A stretch of DNA of 64,000 bases from Microvirga alba (GTDB taxonomy: Bacteria > Pseudomonadota > Alphaproteobacteria > Rhizobiales > Beijerinckiaceae), in assembly GCF_015694465.1 (NCBI RefSeq), contig NZ_JADQDO010000001.1:806001-870000 (forward strand). The letters run 5' to 3'. Of this stretch, positions 19,791 through 28,341 are shown piece after piece. The position numbers were made by a program, and so were the translations under genes. The notes below the pieces were generated by a model. It saw only the letters and a program-made list of their open reading frames with translations, did not search any database and was not told where the DNA came from. Each line of letters starts with the position of its first letter. Position 1 is the first letter of the stretch.

Positions 19791-19816
19791 GGGCGGTGGG
19801 GAGCGAAGGTCAGGCG

Positions 19817-21052
19817 ATGAACATGCAAGTAAAGCCCTACGACGTCGAAGCCGTCCGCAAGGAGTTTCCGCTCCTGGCGCAACAGGTCTACGGCAAGCCG
19901 CTCGTCTATCTCGACAACGCCGCTTCGGCGCAGAAACCCCGCGCGGTGATCGACGCCATGGTGAACACCATGGAGACGGGCTACGCGAATGTTCATCGCG
20001 GCCTGCACTTCATGGCGAACGCGGCGACCGAGTCATTCGAACAGGCGCGCGAGACCACGCGTGCTTTCTTGAATGCCGAGTCGGTGGACGAGATCATCTT
20101 CACGAAATCCGCTACCGAGGCCTACAACCTCGTCGCGGATTCGTTCGGGCGTATGGCGATCGGGGAGGGGGACGAGATCATCCTCTCGATCATGGAGCAC
20201 CACTCCAACATCGTGCCCTGGCATTTCCTGCGCGAGCGCAAAGGGGCGGTGATCAAGTGGGCACCGGTGGACGATGAGGGCAATTTCCTGATCGAGGAGT
20301 TCGAAAAGCTCTTCACACCGCGCACCAAGATCGTCGCCATGACGCACATGTCCAACGTGCTCGGCACGGTGACGCCGATGAAGGACATCATCCGCATCGC
20401 TCACGCTCACGGGGTTCCCGTTCTGGTGGACGGGGCGCAGGGCGCGGTCCATCTGGACATCGACGTGCGCGATCTCGATGCCGATTTCTATGTGCTCACC
20501 GGCCACAAGGTTTACGGCCCGACCGGGATCGGAGTGCTTTACGGCAAGCGCGAATGGCTTCAGAAAATGCCGCCCTATCAGGGTGGCGGCGAGATGATCC
20601 GCGAGGTGACCGTCGACACGGTGACCTATAACGACCCTCCGCATCGCTTCGAGGCCGGCACCCCCGCCATCATCGAGGCGGTTGGTCTCGGCGCGGCTCT
20701 GCGCTTCATGATGGAGCTGGGTCGCGAGAATATCCGGGCCCATGAGGCGGCGCTGTCGGACTACGCCCATCAGCGGCTCGGTGCCATGAACTCCCTTCGC
20801 ATTTTCGGCCGCGCCAAGGGCAAGGGCGCCATCATCGCATTCGAGATGAAGAACGCGCACGCCCACGACGTCGCGACCATCATCGACAGGCAGGGCGTCG
20901 CCGTGCGGGCCGGGACCCATTGCGCCATGCCGCTCCTGACACGCTTCGGCGTGACCTCGACCTGCCGCGCGTCATTCGGGCTCTACAACACCATGGAAGA
21001 AGTAGATAAACTGGTTGACGCCTTGCAGAAGGCCGAGGCCCTGTTTGCTTGA
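19817..21052 (+). CDS. sufS: Cysteine desulfurase SufS (group II)
   Basis: PLP-dependent desulfurase dedicated to the SUF scaffold. The start MNMQVKPYDVEAVRKEFP (ATG 19817, with AAGG upstream) gives 411 residues; the upstream frame runs through the repeat and is discarded. The PLP lysine is K231 in LTGHKVYGPTG and the active Cys is C369 in RAGTHCAMPLL, the group II type. The motif ANVHRGLHFMAN is also typical. No sufE or sufU gene is beside it, although the group II enzyme normally needs such an activator. Confidence 0.95.
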   Translation: MNMQVKPYDVEAVRKEFPLLAQQVYGKPLVYLDNAASAQKPRAVIDAMVNTMETGYANVHRGLHFMANAATESFEQARETTRAFLNAESVDEIIFTKSATEAYNLVADSFGRMAIGEGDEIILSIMEHHSNIVPWHFLRERKGAVIKWAPVDDEGNFLIEEFEKLFTPRTKIVAMTHMSNVLGTVTPMKDIIRIAHAHGVPVLVDGAQGAVHLDIDVRDLDADFYVLTGHKVYGPTGIGVLYGKREWLQKMPPYQGGGEMIREVTVDTVTYNDPPHRFEAGTPAIIEAVGLGAALRFMMELGRENIRAHEAALSDYAHQRLGAMNSLRIFGRAKGKGAIIAFEMKNAHAHDVATIIDRQGVAVRAGTHCAMPLLTRFGVTSTCRASFGLYNTMEEVDKLVDALQKAEALFA

Positions 21053-21062
21053 GGATGAACCT

Positions 21063-21446
21063 GTGAACGCCGCCAATCCTATCAATGAAGCGCCCAACGC
21101 GCCGCAGGTTTCGCCCAGCTCCGCGATCCCGCCGGATGAGCTCGACCGGATGACGGATGACATCATTGCGGCCCTCAAGACCGTTTATGATCCGGAAATT
21201 CCGTCCGACATCTACGAGCTCGGCCTGATCTATCGCGTCGATATCGACGACGACCGCAATGTCGCTATCGACATGACCCTGACGGCTCCCGGCTGCCCGG
21301 TGGCCGGTGAAATGCCGGGCTGGGTCGAGAACGCTGTCGCGGCGGTGCAGGGGGTCCAGAGCGTCAAGGTCAGCATGGTCTTCGACCCGCCGTGGGATCA
21401 AAGCCGGATGTCCGACGAGGCCAGAGTCGCGCTGGATATGTGGTAA
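21063..21446 (+). CDS. sufT: SUF system Fe-S assembly protein SufT (MIP18/DUF59)
   Basis: A small MIP18-family protein that helps mature iron-sulfur proteins. The chosen GTG start at 21063 follows a GAGGATGAA ribosome-like sequence and gives 127 residues. The domain is clear: DDIIAALKTVYDPEIPSDIY, ELGLIYRVDID, MTLTAPGCPVAGEMPG and VFDPPWDQSRMS. The conserved Cys is in TAPGCP. It lies 10 bp after sufS and ends the operon before a hairpin. Confidence 0.93.
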   Translation: MNAANPINEAPNAPQVSPSSAIPPDELDRMTDDIIAALKTVYDPEIPSDIYELGLIYRVDIDDDRNVAIDMTLTAPGCPVAGEMPGWVENAVAAVQGVQSVKVSMVFDPPWDQSRMSDEARVALDMW

Positions 21447-21455
21447 GCGAAAAGA

Positions 21456-21480
21456 GCCGCGCTTCCGGCGCGGCCCTTTG
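21456..21480 (+). terminator. Terminator at the end of the SUF operon
   Basis: GCCGCGC (21456-21462) pairs with GCGCGGC (21468-21474) across TTCCG, followed by CCTTTGATTT. The T-tract is weak. It lies between the convergent sufT and antiporter stops. Confidence 0.65.
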
Positions 21481-21497
21481 ATTTCACGCGATCGCTC

Positions 21498-23225
21498 TTA
21501 CGACGCAGCCACGCTCGCGTCCGGATCCTCAAGATCGGGATTGACCACGGGCTTCTGGGGCGCTTCCGGAATGCCGGCGACCATGCCGCGCGCGATTTCC
21601 TGCTCCCCCATGATGACGGTCGATGCGCCGTATTTGCTGAGATGCTCCCGCTCAGCATTGGAGTGAGCCCGCCCGATGATGAGCAGCGTCGGGTTGATGG
21701 TGCGGGCCTGCTCGACAACCTGTCCGCTCTCGAAAGCTTCCGGAATGGCGACCAGCAGACAGCGGGCGAGCCCGATATTGGCCGCCGCGGCGACCTCGGG
21801 GCTGGCGGCATTGTCGATAATGACCTCCACGCCCAGTTTCTGAAGTTCCGCGACCTTATCCTTGTTGCTGTCGATAACGAGGAAGGGCGTTTTCGAGGCC
21901 AACAGCTTTGCGCTGATGAACTTGCCGACCCGGCCATGACCCACCAGCACGATGTGGTCGGTCAACGATGTCGACGGCAGTGGTTCTCTCGTGGGTGCAA
22001 CGGGCTCGGCCTCGACGGCCGCAGGCTCGGCCTTTCCGATTTCCTTCTTGGCGAACCACCTGTCCAATAGCGTGAACAGGAATGGATTGACCAAGATCGA
22101 GAGAATAGCACCCGCGAGAATGAGATCGCGCCCCCGCTCCGGCAGGATGTGAAGCTCGACGCCGAGCCCCGCGAGGATGAAGGAAAATTCGCCGATCTGC
22201 GCCAAGCTCGCCGCAATGGTCAGCGCGGTCGATTTCGGGTGCCCGAAGAAACGAACAATGGCCAAGGCCGCCAACGATTTGCCGACGACGATGATGAGGA
22301 AAGTCGCCAGGACCGGCCCGAAATCCCGAATGAGGATCGTCGGGTCGAACAGCATGCCGACCGAGATGAAGAAGAGAACCGCGAACGCATCGCGAAGCGG
22401 CAGGGTTTCCGACGCGGCGCGGTGGCTCAGCTCCGACTCGCTCAGCACCATGCCGGCGAAAAACGCCCCCAGCGCGAACGAAACACCGAACAGCACCGCA
22501 GCCCCGTACGCGACACCGAGGGCGATCGCGAGAACCGCGAGGCGGAACAACTCACGCGAACCCGTGTGGGCGACGAAATGGAGCACCCAAGGGATCACGC
22601 GCCGGCCCACCATGAGCATGATCACGACGAAGGCGACGACTTTTCCGAGCGTCAAGGCAAGGGACGTCCAGATCGACGCGGCATCGGCGGTCTCATTCGT
22701 CAAGGCGTTGGCGATGGCCGGGAGCAGGACCAGCGTCAGCACCATTGCCAGATCTTCAACGATGAGCCACCCGACAGCGATATGGCCACGCTCCGTCTCG
22801 ACCAGGCGGCGCTCCTGGAGCGCGCGCAGCAGCACGACAGTACTGGCGACCGAGAGGGCCAGCCCGAACACGACCCCCGCACCGATGGTCCATCCCATCA
22901 GCCAGGCGAGCCCCATACCGAGTAACGTGGCGCTGGCGATCTGCACGACCGCGCCGGGAATCGCGATGGCCCGGACGGAGAGAAGGTCCTTTAACGAGAA
23001 GTGAAGCCCGACACCGAACATCAGCAGAATCACGCCGATTTCGGCAAGCTGGTTGGCGAGCCCCTGATCGCCCACATAACCGGGCGTGAAAGGGCCGCAG
23101 AGAACGCCGGCAATCAGATAGCCGACAAGGGGGGAGATACGAAGGCGGTGCGCCAGGGCGCCGAGGCCGAATGCCAGAACCAGGCCGACAACGATGGTTG
23201 ATATCAGCGGCGTATAATGCGGCAT
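21498..23225 (-). CDS. CPA2 family potassium/proton antiporter, Kef/YbaL type with RCK domain
   Basis: An inner-membrane antiporter of the CPA2 family (575 residues). It has about a dozen transmembrane helices in the first 390 residues, with the family stretches LIAGVLCGPFTPG, LLMFGVGLHFSLKDL and GAFFAGMVLSES. A cytosolic TrkA-N/RCK domain follows, whose nucleotide-binding loop is VGHGRVGKF. This layout matches YbaL and KefB/C, linked to potassium efflux and electrophile or pH stress; the ion is inferred. GGAGA precedes ATG 23223-23225. It is oriented against the SUF genes and splits sufA from the main cluster. Confidence 0.9.
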   Translation of the reverse strand: MPHYTPLISTIVVGLVLAFGLGALAHRLRISPLVGYLIAGVLCGPFTPGYVGDQGLANQLAEIGVILLMFGVGLHFSLKDLLSVRAIAIPGAVVQIASATLLGMGLAWLMGWTIGAGVVFGLALSVASTVVLLRALQERRLVETERGHIAVGWLIVEDLAMVLTLVLLPAIANALTNETADAASIWTSLALTLGKVVAFVVIMLMVGRRVIPWVLHFVAHTGSRELFRLAVLAIALGVAYGAAVLFGVSFALGAFFAGMVLSESELSHRAASETLPLRDAFAVLFFISVGMLFDPTILIRDFGPVLATFLIIVVGKSLAALAIVRFFGHPKSTALTIAASLAQIGEFSFILAGLGVELHILPERGRDLILAGAILSILVNPFLFTLLDRWFAKKEIGKAEPAAVEAEPVAPTREPLPSTSLTDHIVLVGHGRVGKFISAKLLASKTPFLVIDSNKDKVAELQKLGVEVIIDNAASPEVAAAANIGLARCLLVAIPEAFESGQVVEQARTINPTLLIIGRAHSNAEREHLSKYGASTVIMGEQEIARGMVAGIPEAPQKPVVNPDLEDPDASVAAS

Positions 23226-23250
23226 CGGTTCTCCTTCGTGCTTGGTGATC

Positions 23251-23272
23251 GTTTTCCTTTAGATTGGAAAAC
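23251..23272. promoter_or_regulatory. Short inverted repeat in the antiporter-sufA intergenic region
   Basis: GTTTTCC (23251-23257) and GGAAAAC (23266-23272) are separated by 8 bases, 26 bp upstream of the antiporter start and 132 bp before sufA. The symmetry and AT-richness suit an operator, but it matches no motif I can name. Confidence 0.35.
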
Positions 23273-23403
23273 CGCCTAGCCCGTCAACCGAGGTTGCACT
23301 CATCGGCCGATAAATCTCGACGTTTGGTCGCCTGTATCCTATCTTGAGGACAACGCACTCGTTCTGCCCGGGCCTTGAACCCGGCCGTCAGGAGAGGAAA
23401 CTT

Positions 23404-23781
23404 ATGGCTCTACCCGGATTCAAGGTCGTCACCTTGACCGACGCGGCAGCAAGCCGCGTCAAGAACATCATCGAAAAGGCGGAGCGCCCCATCGTGGGCG
23501 TGCGCGTCGGCGTCAAGAATGGCGGCTGCGCGGGCATGTCCTACACGATGGAATATGCGGAAAGCATCTCGCCGCTCGATGAAGTGATCGAGGACAAGGG
23601 CGTGACGGTTCTGATCGATCCCAAGGCTGTGCTGTTCCTGCTCGGCACGCAGATGGACTTTCAGACCACCAAGATGTCGTCCCAGTTCGTCTTCAACAAT
23701 CCGAACCAGACCTCGGCTTGTGGCTGCGGCGAATCCGTCGCGATCACGCCTGCGACGCCGGGCGATCTTCAATCGGTCTGA
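23404..23781 (+). CDS. sufA: Fe-S cluster carrier SufA/IscA family
   Basis: An A-type carrier that receives clusters from the SUF scaffold and passes them to apo-proteins. From ATG 23404 (GGAGAGGAA ribosome site) it has 125 residues. The three cluster-binding cysteines are C42 (NGGCAGMSY), C106 and C108 (SACGCGES). The 20 extra upstream codons in the open frame are not used. It lies outside the suf operon, beyond the antiporter, and runs into a TfoX-domain gene 6 bp later. Confidence 0.93.
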   Translation: MALPGFKVVTLTDAAASRVKNIIEKAERPIVGVRVGVKNGGCAGMSYTMEYAESISPLDEVIEDKGVTVLIDPKAVLFLLGTQMDFQTTKMSSQFVFNNPNQTSACGCGESVAITPATPGDLQSV

Positions 23782-23787
23782 TCGAAA

Positions 23788-24183
23788 ATGGATTCCGAGA
23801 CCATACAGGACGTCTTCCGTGCCGTTGGTCTCGTCCGTATCCGAAAGATGTTCGGAGGCCACGGCGTCTATCACGGCGAAGTCATGTTCGCGCTGGAGTC
23901 GGAGGGTGAATTGTATCTCAAGGTCGATGGCGAGACGGTGGACCGTTTCCGCCACCTTGGATCGCGCCCCTTCGCCTATACTGGACGCGACGGCCGAACC
24001 ATGACGATGAGCTATTGGCTCATGCCCGAATCCGCGCTCGACGATCCCGACGAGGCCGCCGTCCTGGCGAGGTTCGCCCTCGAAGCAGCTTGGCGCGCCA
24101 AGGCGGCAGGCACGAAAAAGGCGGCGGCCACGAAAAAGCGCGGCAAAAGCTCGCCGCGCCAAAAGGCTGAGCAATCGGGCTAG
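23788..24183 (+). CDS. TfoX N-terminal domain protein
   Basis: A 131-residue cytosolic protein with a TfoX_N domain: KMFGGHGVYHGEVMFAL, ELYLKVDGETVDRF and MSYWLMPESALDDP are typical. TfoX is a competence regulator in gammaproteobacteria, but single-domain relatives are widespread and unassigned. The C-terminus (from about 108) is a Lys/Ala-rich tail (KKAAATKKRGKS) that could bind nucleic acid. It starts 6 bp after sufA and is probably co-transcribed; no functional link to Fe-S assembly is known to me. Confidence 0.85.
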   Translation: MDSETIQDVFRAVGLVRIRKMFGGHGVYHGEVMFALESEGELYLKVDGETVDRFRHLGSRPFAYTGRDGRTMTMSYWLMPESALDDPDEAAVLARFALEAAWRAKAAGTKKAAATKKRGKSSPRQKAEQSG

Positions 24184-24213
24184 TGTAAAAAACGATAGGT
24201 AGCACTCGCGATC

Positions 24214-24435
24214 TTAGCGGCGGCGTGTGCTTCCAGTCGTCGCGCGGTTAGAGCCGGGGTGGCTATAATACCGGTAGTTTGGGTTGGAGGTTCTCGTCGA
24301 AGGCTTGCACACTCCACCGATCCTCTGCTCGCCACGCATACAGGGTCTTGTGGCAGAAGTCGTTTGCGCAAACGCTGTCCCGGTTAACGCCACCACGAAC
24401 AACCCAGCAAGCATTGCACCCGCAATTGTTTTCAT
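24214..24435 (-). CDS. Small secreted protein of unknown function
   Basis: A 73-residue protein with a clear signal peptide (MKTIAGAMLAGLFVVALTG, cleavage after AFA). The mature part has two Cys in CMRGEQRIGGVC, eleven residues apart, which may form a disulfide, and a Tyr/Ser/Arg-rich tail. The start ATG 24433-24435 is preceded by a GAGGAG-like ribosome site; the longer open frame upstream has no signal sequence. I do not recognise the family. Confidence 0.65.
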   Translation of the reverse strand: MKTIAGAMLAGLFVVALTGTAFAQTTSATRPCMRGEQRIGGVCKPSTRTSNPNYRYYSHPGSNRATTGSTRRR

Positions 24436-24859
24436 CAGAATCTCCTCGTTCGGCAGCCCACTGATAACAACCTGATTGGACATGTTTGGTTCAGGACAGG
24501 CCCTTCGCGAGACCTGTGCGCGGGTTGCAAAATCGCGGTCCCAGTCGAGCGTGAGAGACGCCATCAGAGGGCTGCGTTAGGGGCCACCGCCTTGCCTGAG
24601 GGCACACTACTCGCGGCCGGTCTTTGCTTCAGGCGTGCAACGCCGTCCGCTATCCTGTCTGCCTTCGCCGTGGCATCCAGCGGCGTAACTCCGTGGCCAT
24701 CGGCCAGGGTGAAAACGACCATACGGAAAATCGAAAGGGCCGGAATTCCGGCCCTTTGGTTCAGCGGTGGGTGGGTGAGGCAGTCTTCGACCCGAAATGA
24801 CGCTCACTATGGGGCAAATCGGCCAAACCTTGTAAGCGTCGACAGCTGGTCCCGCTTTC
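24436..24859. other. Intergenic stretch without a supported gene
   Basis: About 420 bp between the small secreted protein and the RhlE helicase. The part up to 24733 must hold the promoter of the secreted protein gene, but no confident -35/-10 pair was seen. The only clear structure is the palindrome at 24734-24757. Confidence 0.6.
24734..24757 (-). terminator. Palindromic terminator downstream of rhlE
   Basis: A perfect 24-base palindrome, AAAGGGCCGGAA followed by its complement. On the minus strand it is followed by CGATTTT. It lies 100 bp after the rhlE stop codon and most likely ends that transcript. Confidence 0.7.
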
Positions 24860-26329
24860 CTACTTGGTCTTCTTCACCGGAACCGGCCGCAGCAGGAAGG
24901 CCGGAACGTGATCGCCTAGGCCTATGACCGGCGTATCGGGTTCATGATCATGCCGCGCCCGATCCCGTGGCGGTCTGGCCTGCGGCTTTTCACGCTCCGC
25001 GTGGGGCCTTTCACGTTCTGCGTGGGGCTTTTCACGCTCGGCGCGGGGCTTGCGAGGCGCATGCTCCTCACGCGGGGCGTGATGCACTTCCTCCCGGGAC
25101 TCCTCGGCGTGCGGGCGACTTACACTGCGACGACTTCCGCGCGGGCGCTCTTCCGGGCGTCCGCGCCGGCGAGCCGGGCGCGATTCGGACGCGGGCCGCT
25201 CCGCGAGGCTGGGGCCTTCCCACTCGATCGGCTGGCCGATGAGCTTCTCGATGGCGGCGAGGGACTTCTCGTCCCCAGGCCCGATCAGCGTGAAGGAATA
25301 GCCGACCCGCCCCGCGCGGCCCGTGCGGCCGATGCGATGGACGTAATCTTCCGCGTGGTGCGGAATGTCATAGTTGAACACGTGGCTGACGGCAGGGATA
25401 TCCAGACCGCGCGCGGCGACGTCGCTTGCCACCAGCAGAGGTGTCTCGCCGCTGCGGAAGCTGTCGAGCGCTGCCATGCGGGCATGCTGATCCATGTCGC
25501 CATGGAGCGCCACCACGTTGAAGCCGTGCTTTTGCAAGGAGCGATGGAGAACCGCGACGTCGCGCTTGCGATTGCAGAAGACGATCGCGTTGTTCAGATC
25601 CGTCGCGTTGCGGATCAGCTCGCGCAAGGTCTCGCGCTGCTCGTAATCTTCCCGTCCCGTCGCGACGAGACGCTGGGTGATCGTGGCGGCGGTCGAGGCG
25701 GGCCGGGAGACCTCAATCTTGATCGGGTTGTGGAGGAAGGCGTCGGCCAGCCGTTGAATTTCCGGCGGCATGGTCGCAGAGAAAAACAGGGTCTGGCGCG
25801 TAAACGGCACCAGCTTCACGATCCGCTCGATGTCCGGGATAAAGCCCATGTCGAGCATCCGGTCAGCTTCGTCGATCACGAGCAACTCGACGCCGGTCAG
25901 CAGCAATTTGCCGCGCTCGAAATGATCGAGCAGGCGCCCGGGCGTGGCGATCAAAACATCGACGCCGCGCGTGATCTTGGCGTCCTGATCACCGAAAGAC
26001 ACGCCGCCGATCAGCAACGCAACCGACAGCTTGTGGTTGATCCCGTACTTGTCGAAGTTGTCCTCTACCTGCGCCGCCAGCTCGCGGGTCGGTTCGAGGA
26101 TCAGGGTGCGCGGCATGCGCGCCCGGGCCCGGCCGCTCTCAAGGAGCGTCAACATCGGGAGGGTAAAGGCCGCGGTCTTGCCCGTGCCGGTCTGCGCGAC
26201 GCCGAGGACATCGCGGCGCGCGAGCACATGGGGAATAGCCTGCGCCTGAATGGGCGTAGGGTCCGTATAGCCGGCTGCGGCGACGGCCTGTTGAACTTTA
26301 TCGCTAAGTCCGAGTTCGGCGAACGACAT
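24860..26329 (-). CDS. rhlE: DEAD-box RNA helicase, RhlE-like
   Basis: An ATP-dependent RNA helicase acting in ribosome assembly or RNA turnover. The 489 residues include Walker A AQTGTGKT (45-52), PTREL, DEAD at 153-156, SAT (184-186), and motif VI HRIGRTGRAGR. After about residue 378 comes a long, highly charged, disordered tail built of Arg/Glu/Pro/His repeats (AEREKPHAERERPHAEREKP). Its coding DNA is itself repetitive (about 24985-25055). No clear ribosome site precedes ATG 26327-26329. The tail length is within the variable range of RhlE proteins. Confidence 0.93.
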   Translation of the reverse strand: MSFAELGLSDKVQQAVAAAGYTDPTPIQAQAIPHVLARRDVLGVAQTGTGKTAAFTLPMLTLLESGRARARMPRTLILEPTRELAAQVEDNFDKYGINHKLSVALLIGGVSFGDQDAKITRGVDVLIATPGRLLDHFERGKLLLTGVELLVIDEADRMLDMGFIPDIERIVKLVPFTRQTLFFSATMPPEIQRLADAFLHNPIKIEVSRPASTAATITQRLVATGREDYEQRETLRELIRNATDLNNAIVFCNRKRDVAVLHRSLQKHGFNVVALHGDMDQHARMAALDSFRSGETPLLVASDVAARGLDIPAVSHVFNYDIPHHAEDYVHRIGRTGRAGRVGYSFTLIGPGDEKSLAAIEKLIGQPIEWEGPSLAERPASESRPARRRGRPEERPRGSRRSVSRPHAEESREEVHHAPREEHAPRKPRAEREKPHAERERPHAEREKPQARPPRDRARHDHEPDTPVIGLGDHVPAFLLRPVPVKKTK

Positions 26330-26477
26330 GAATGGTATGACCGTTGGGGGCTGGGCGCGCTCTTCGGTGCCGGCCGCTCTCTACGGCAACAAACAGGCGC
26401 AAAACTGGTTTCACTTGAGACGTTCGCCCAAGTTTAAGGTGCGGCGGGACCATAGGACAAGCTATGAGCTTGTCAAT

Positions 26478-26542
26478 CCAAGGAAAAGCTTCGCCAAGGA
26501 AAAGCCTCGCCAAGGAAAAAGGCTCATCAAGGAAAAGGCTCA
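26478..26542 (+). repeat. Tandem 16-bp repeats in the leader of a hydrolase gene
   Basis: Four imperfect copies of a CCAAGGAAAAGCyTCG-type unit run in tandem up to the start codon at 26543. Each copy contains AAGGA, a ribosome-binding-like sequence, so the array places several possible Shine-Dalgarno sites in front of one gene. The first two copies differ by one base, the last two are more diverged. Confidence 0.75.
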
Positions 26543-27247
26543 ATGTCTGAGACGCTCATCTTGGTCCCGGGACTTGGCAATACACCTCGGCTCTACGAAC
26601 CGCAAATCGCGGTGCTGTCGAGCGGCCGCAAGATCATCGTCGCCGACCATATGCGGGATGATTCGATTGCCGCGATCGCTGCCCGGCTCTTGAAGGATGC
26701 GCCCGAGCGCTTCGCGTTGGCCGGCCTCTCGATGGGTGGTTACGTGGCGATGGAGGTCATGCGCCAGGCGCCGGAGCGCGTCGAGCGCCTGGCTCTGCTC
26801 GATACGAGCGCCCGCCCGGACACGCCGGAGAGCCGCCAAGACCGGGAGCGGCTGATCGCGCTCGCGGAGGCCGGGCGTTTCGACAGCATCATTCCGACCG
26901 TGTGGCCGCGCCTCGTTCATCCCGACCGCCAATCGGATCAAGATTTGAAGGCCGTGGTTGCCGGCATGATGCGCGACGTCGGCGCTGAGGCCTACATTCG
27001 CCAGCAGCGCGCCATCATGGGGCGTCCCGATTCCAGGCCGTTCCTTCCCGGCATCGAGATCCCGACCCTTGTCCTGGTCGGGGAGGCCGATGTCATTACG
27101 CCGCCCGATATTGCGCGGGAGATGGCGGACATGATCGAGTGGGCCTCTCTGGCGGTCATTCCCGGGGCTGGCCACCTCTCGAATCTCGAGCAACCTGATC
27201 GCGTGACGCACCTCTTGCAGGTGTGGCTTGAGCGCCCTCAAGCATGA
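26543..27247 (+). CDS. Alpha/beta fold hydrolase
   Basis: A 234-residue cytosolic alpha/beta hydrolase. The oxyanion strand is LILVPGLGNTPRLYEPQ, the nucleophile elbow GLSMGGY, the acid in VLVGEADVITPP and the His in IPGAGHLSNLEQP, giving a complete triad. The family includes esterases, lactonases and pimeloyl-ester hydrolases; the substrate is not predictable from the sequence. The start at 26543 is fixed by the tandem AAGGA-containing array immediately before it. It is divergent from rhlE and followed by the porin gene's long leader. Confidence 0.82.
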   Translation: MSETLILVPGLGNTPRLYEPQIAVLSSGRKIIVADHMRDDSIAAIAARLLKDAPERFALAGLSMGGYVAMEVMRQAPERVERLALLDTSARPDTPESRQDRERLIALAEAGRFDSIIPTVWPRLVHPDRQSDQDLKAVVAGMMRDVGAEAYIRQQRAIMGRPDSRPFLPGIEIPTLVLVGEADVITPPDIAREMADMIEWASLAVIPGAGHLSNLEQPDRVTHLLQVWLERPQA

Positions 27248-27538
27248 GGATTCGGGCTGTCTCGAATGATGGTCAATGATCCGTTACCGGCGGCCAAGTG
27301 CGTTAAAGGTCGCGCAATAAGGTGCATAGCGCATTGATTTTGAATGTATTTCTAGACTTTTCTTCTCAAGATCGCCTTGGGATATGACGTAAGAAGACGC
27401 CCTAGAGGTGCGTCTGCCATAATTCCCATGGTTATGGTTGTGCTTGAGCCACTCACTGTTGCGCGAAAGTGACAGACCTGACGTTGCGGCTAGGCTAAGA
27501 CGCTCGCCGTTCCCAACGTAATGAATGGACCATCCATT

Positions 27539-28249
27539 ATGAAAAAAGTTCTTCTTTCCTCCGTTGCTCTTCTCAGCCTGACCGCTGGCGCCATGGCTGC
27601 CGACCTTCCGTCGCGCCGCGCTGCTCCGGTTCCGGTTGTTGCTGTTGTCCCGGCTTTCTCCTGGACCGGCTTCTACCTCGGCGCGAACGCTGGCTACGGC
27701 TGGAACACGAGCAACGATAAGGTGTTCGTCAATGGCCTCGGCCTCGTTGGCGGCAACAACCGCGGTGGTTTCGTCGGCGGCGGTCAGATCGGCTACAACT
27801 ACCAGATGGGCATGTTTGTCGTCGGCGTCGAAACCGACCTGCAGTATGCTGACCTCGGTGGCCGTGATAACTCCGTTCTGTTCCTGAACCCGGCTCTCGT
27901 CGGCTTCCGCAAAAACAGCAGCGACAACTACTTCGGCACCGTCCGCGCTCGCGCTGGTGTGGCCTTCGATCGCGCGCTCGTTTACGCCACCGGCGGCTTC
28001 GCTTACGGCGATGTCGGCGGCAACAGCTTCGGTGGTTCCTCGAACGGCGGTTGGACGCTGGGCGGCGGCGTCGAGTACGCCTTCACCAACAACCTGACCG
28101 CGAAGGTCGAAGGTCTCTACGTGAACCTCGATCGCAAGAGCAACAACGCTGTCATCCTCGGCCTCAACAACCTGGGCGCCGTGAACAACAAGAACAACGA
28201 GTTCGGCGTCGTCCGCGTCGGCGTGAACTACAAGTTCAACAGCTACTAA
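27539..28249 (+). CDS. Outer membrane beta-barrel protein, Omp25/Omp31 (RopB) family
   Basis: A 236-residue outer-membrane protein. The signal peptide is MKKVLLSSVALLSLTAGAMA with cleavage before ADLPSRR. The first strand after it, FSWTGFYLGANAGYGW, is the hallmark of the Omp25/31 family, and the chain ends in VRVGVNYKF like other barrel proteins. The rest alternates Gly, Asn and aromatic residues as in an eight-stranded barrel. The start was placed at ATG 27539, not the in-frame ATG 27521, because it begins the signal peptide. Codon use is strongly biased (GTC, GGC, AAC), suggesting high expression, and a strong terminator follows. The 290-bp leader holds no other gene. Confidence 0.9.
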   Translation: MKKVLLSSVALLSLTAGAMAADLPSRRAAPVPVVAVVPAFSWTGFYLGANAGYGWNTSNDKVFVNGLGLVGGNNRGGFVGGGQIGYNYQMGMFVVGVETDLQYADLGGRDNSVLFLNPALVGFRKNSSDNYFGTVRARAGVAFDRALVYATGGFAYGDVGGNSFGGSSNGGWTLGGGVEYAFTNNLTAKVEGLYVNLDRKSNNAVILGLNNLGAVNNKNNEFGVVRVGVNYKFNSY

Positions 28250-28272
28250 GATCGTCCGCTTCGGCGAACATG

Positions 28273-28306
28273 AAAAGGCCCGGGGAAACCCGGGCCTTTT
28301 TGTTTT
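28273..28306 (+). terminator. Rho-independent terminator of the outer-membrane protein gene
   Basis: Perfect 12-bp stem, AAAAGGCCCGGG (28273-28284) and CCCGGGCCTTTT (28289-28300), closed by a GAAA tetraloop, then TGTTTT. Confidence 0.93.
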
Positions 28307-28341
28307 GTGCGTCTGCGCTTCTCAGGAAGCGTATGACGCTC

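Noticed and set aside
24592..24927. A 111-codon plus-strand frame between the small secreted protein and rhlE
   Set aside because: It crosses the palindromic terminator and the end of rhlE, and has no ribosome site or family character.
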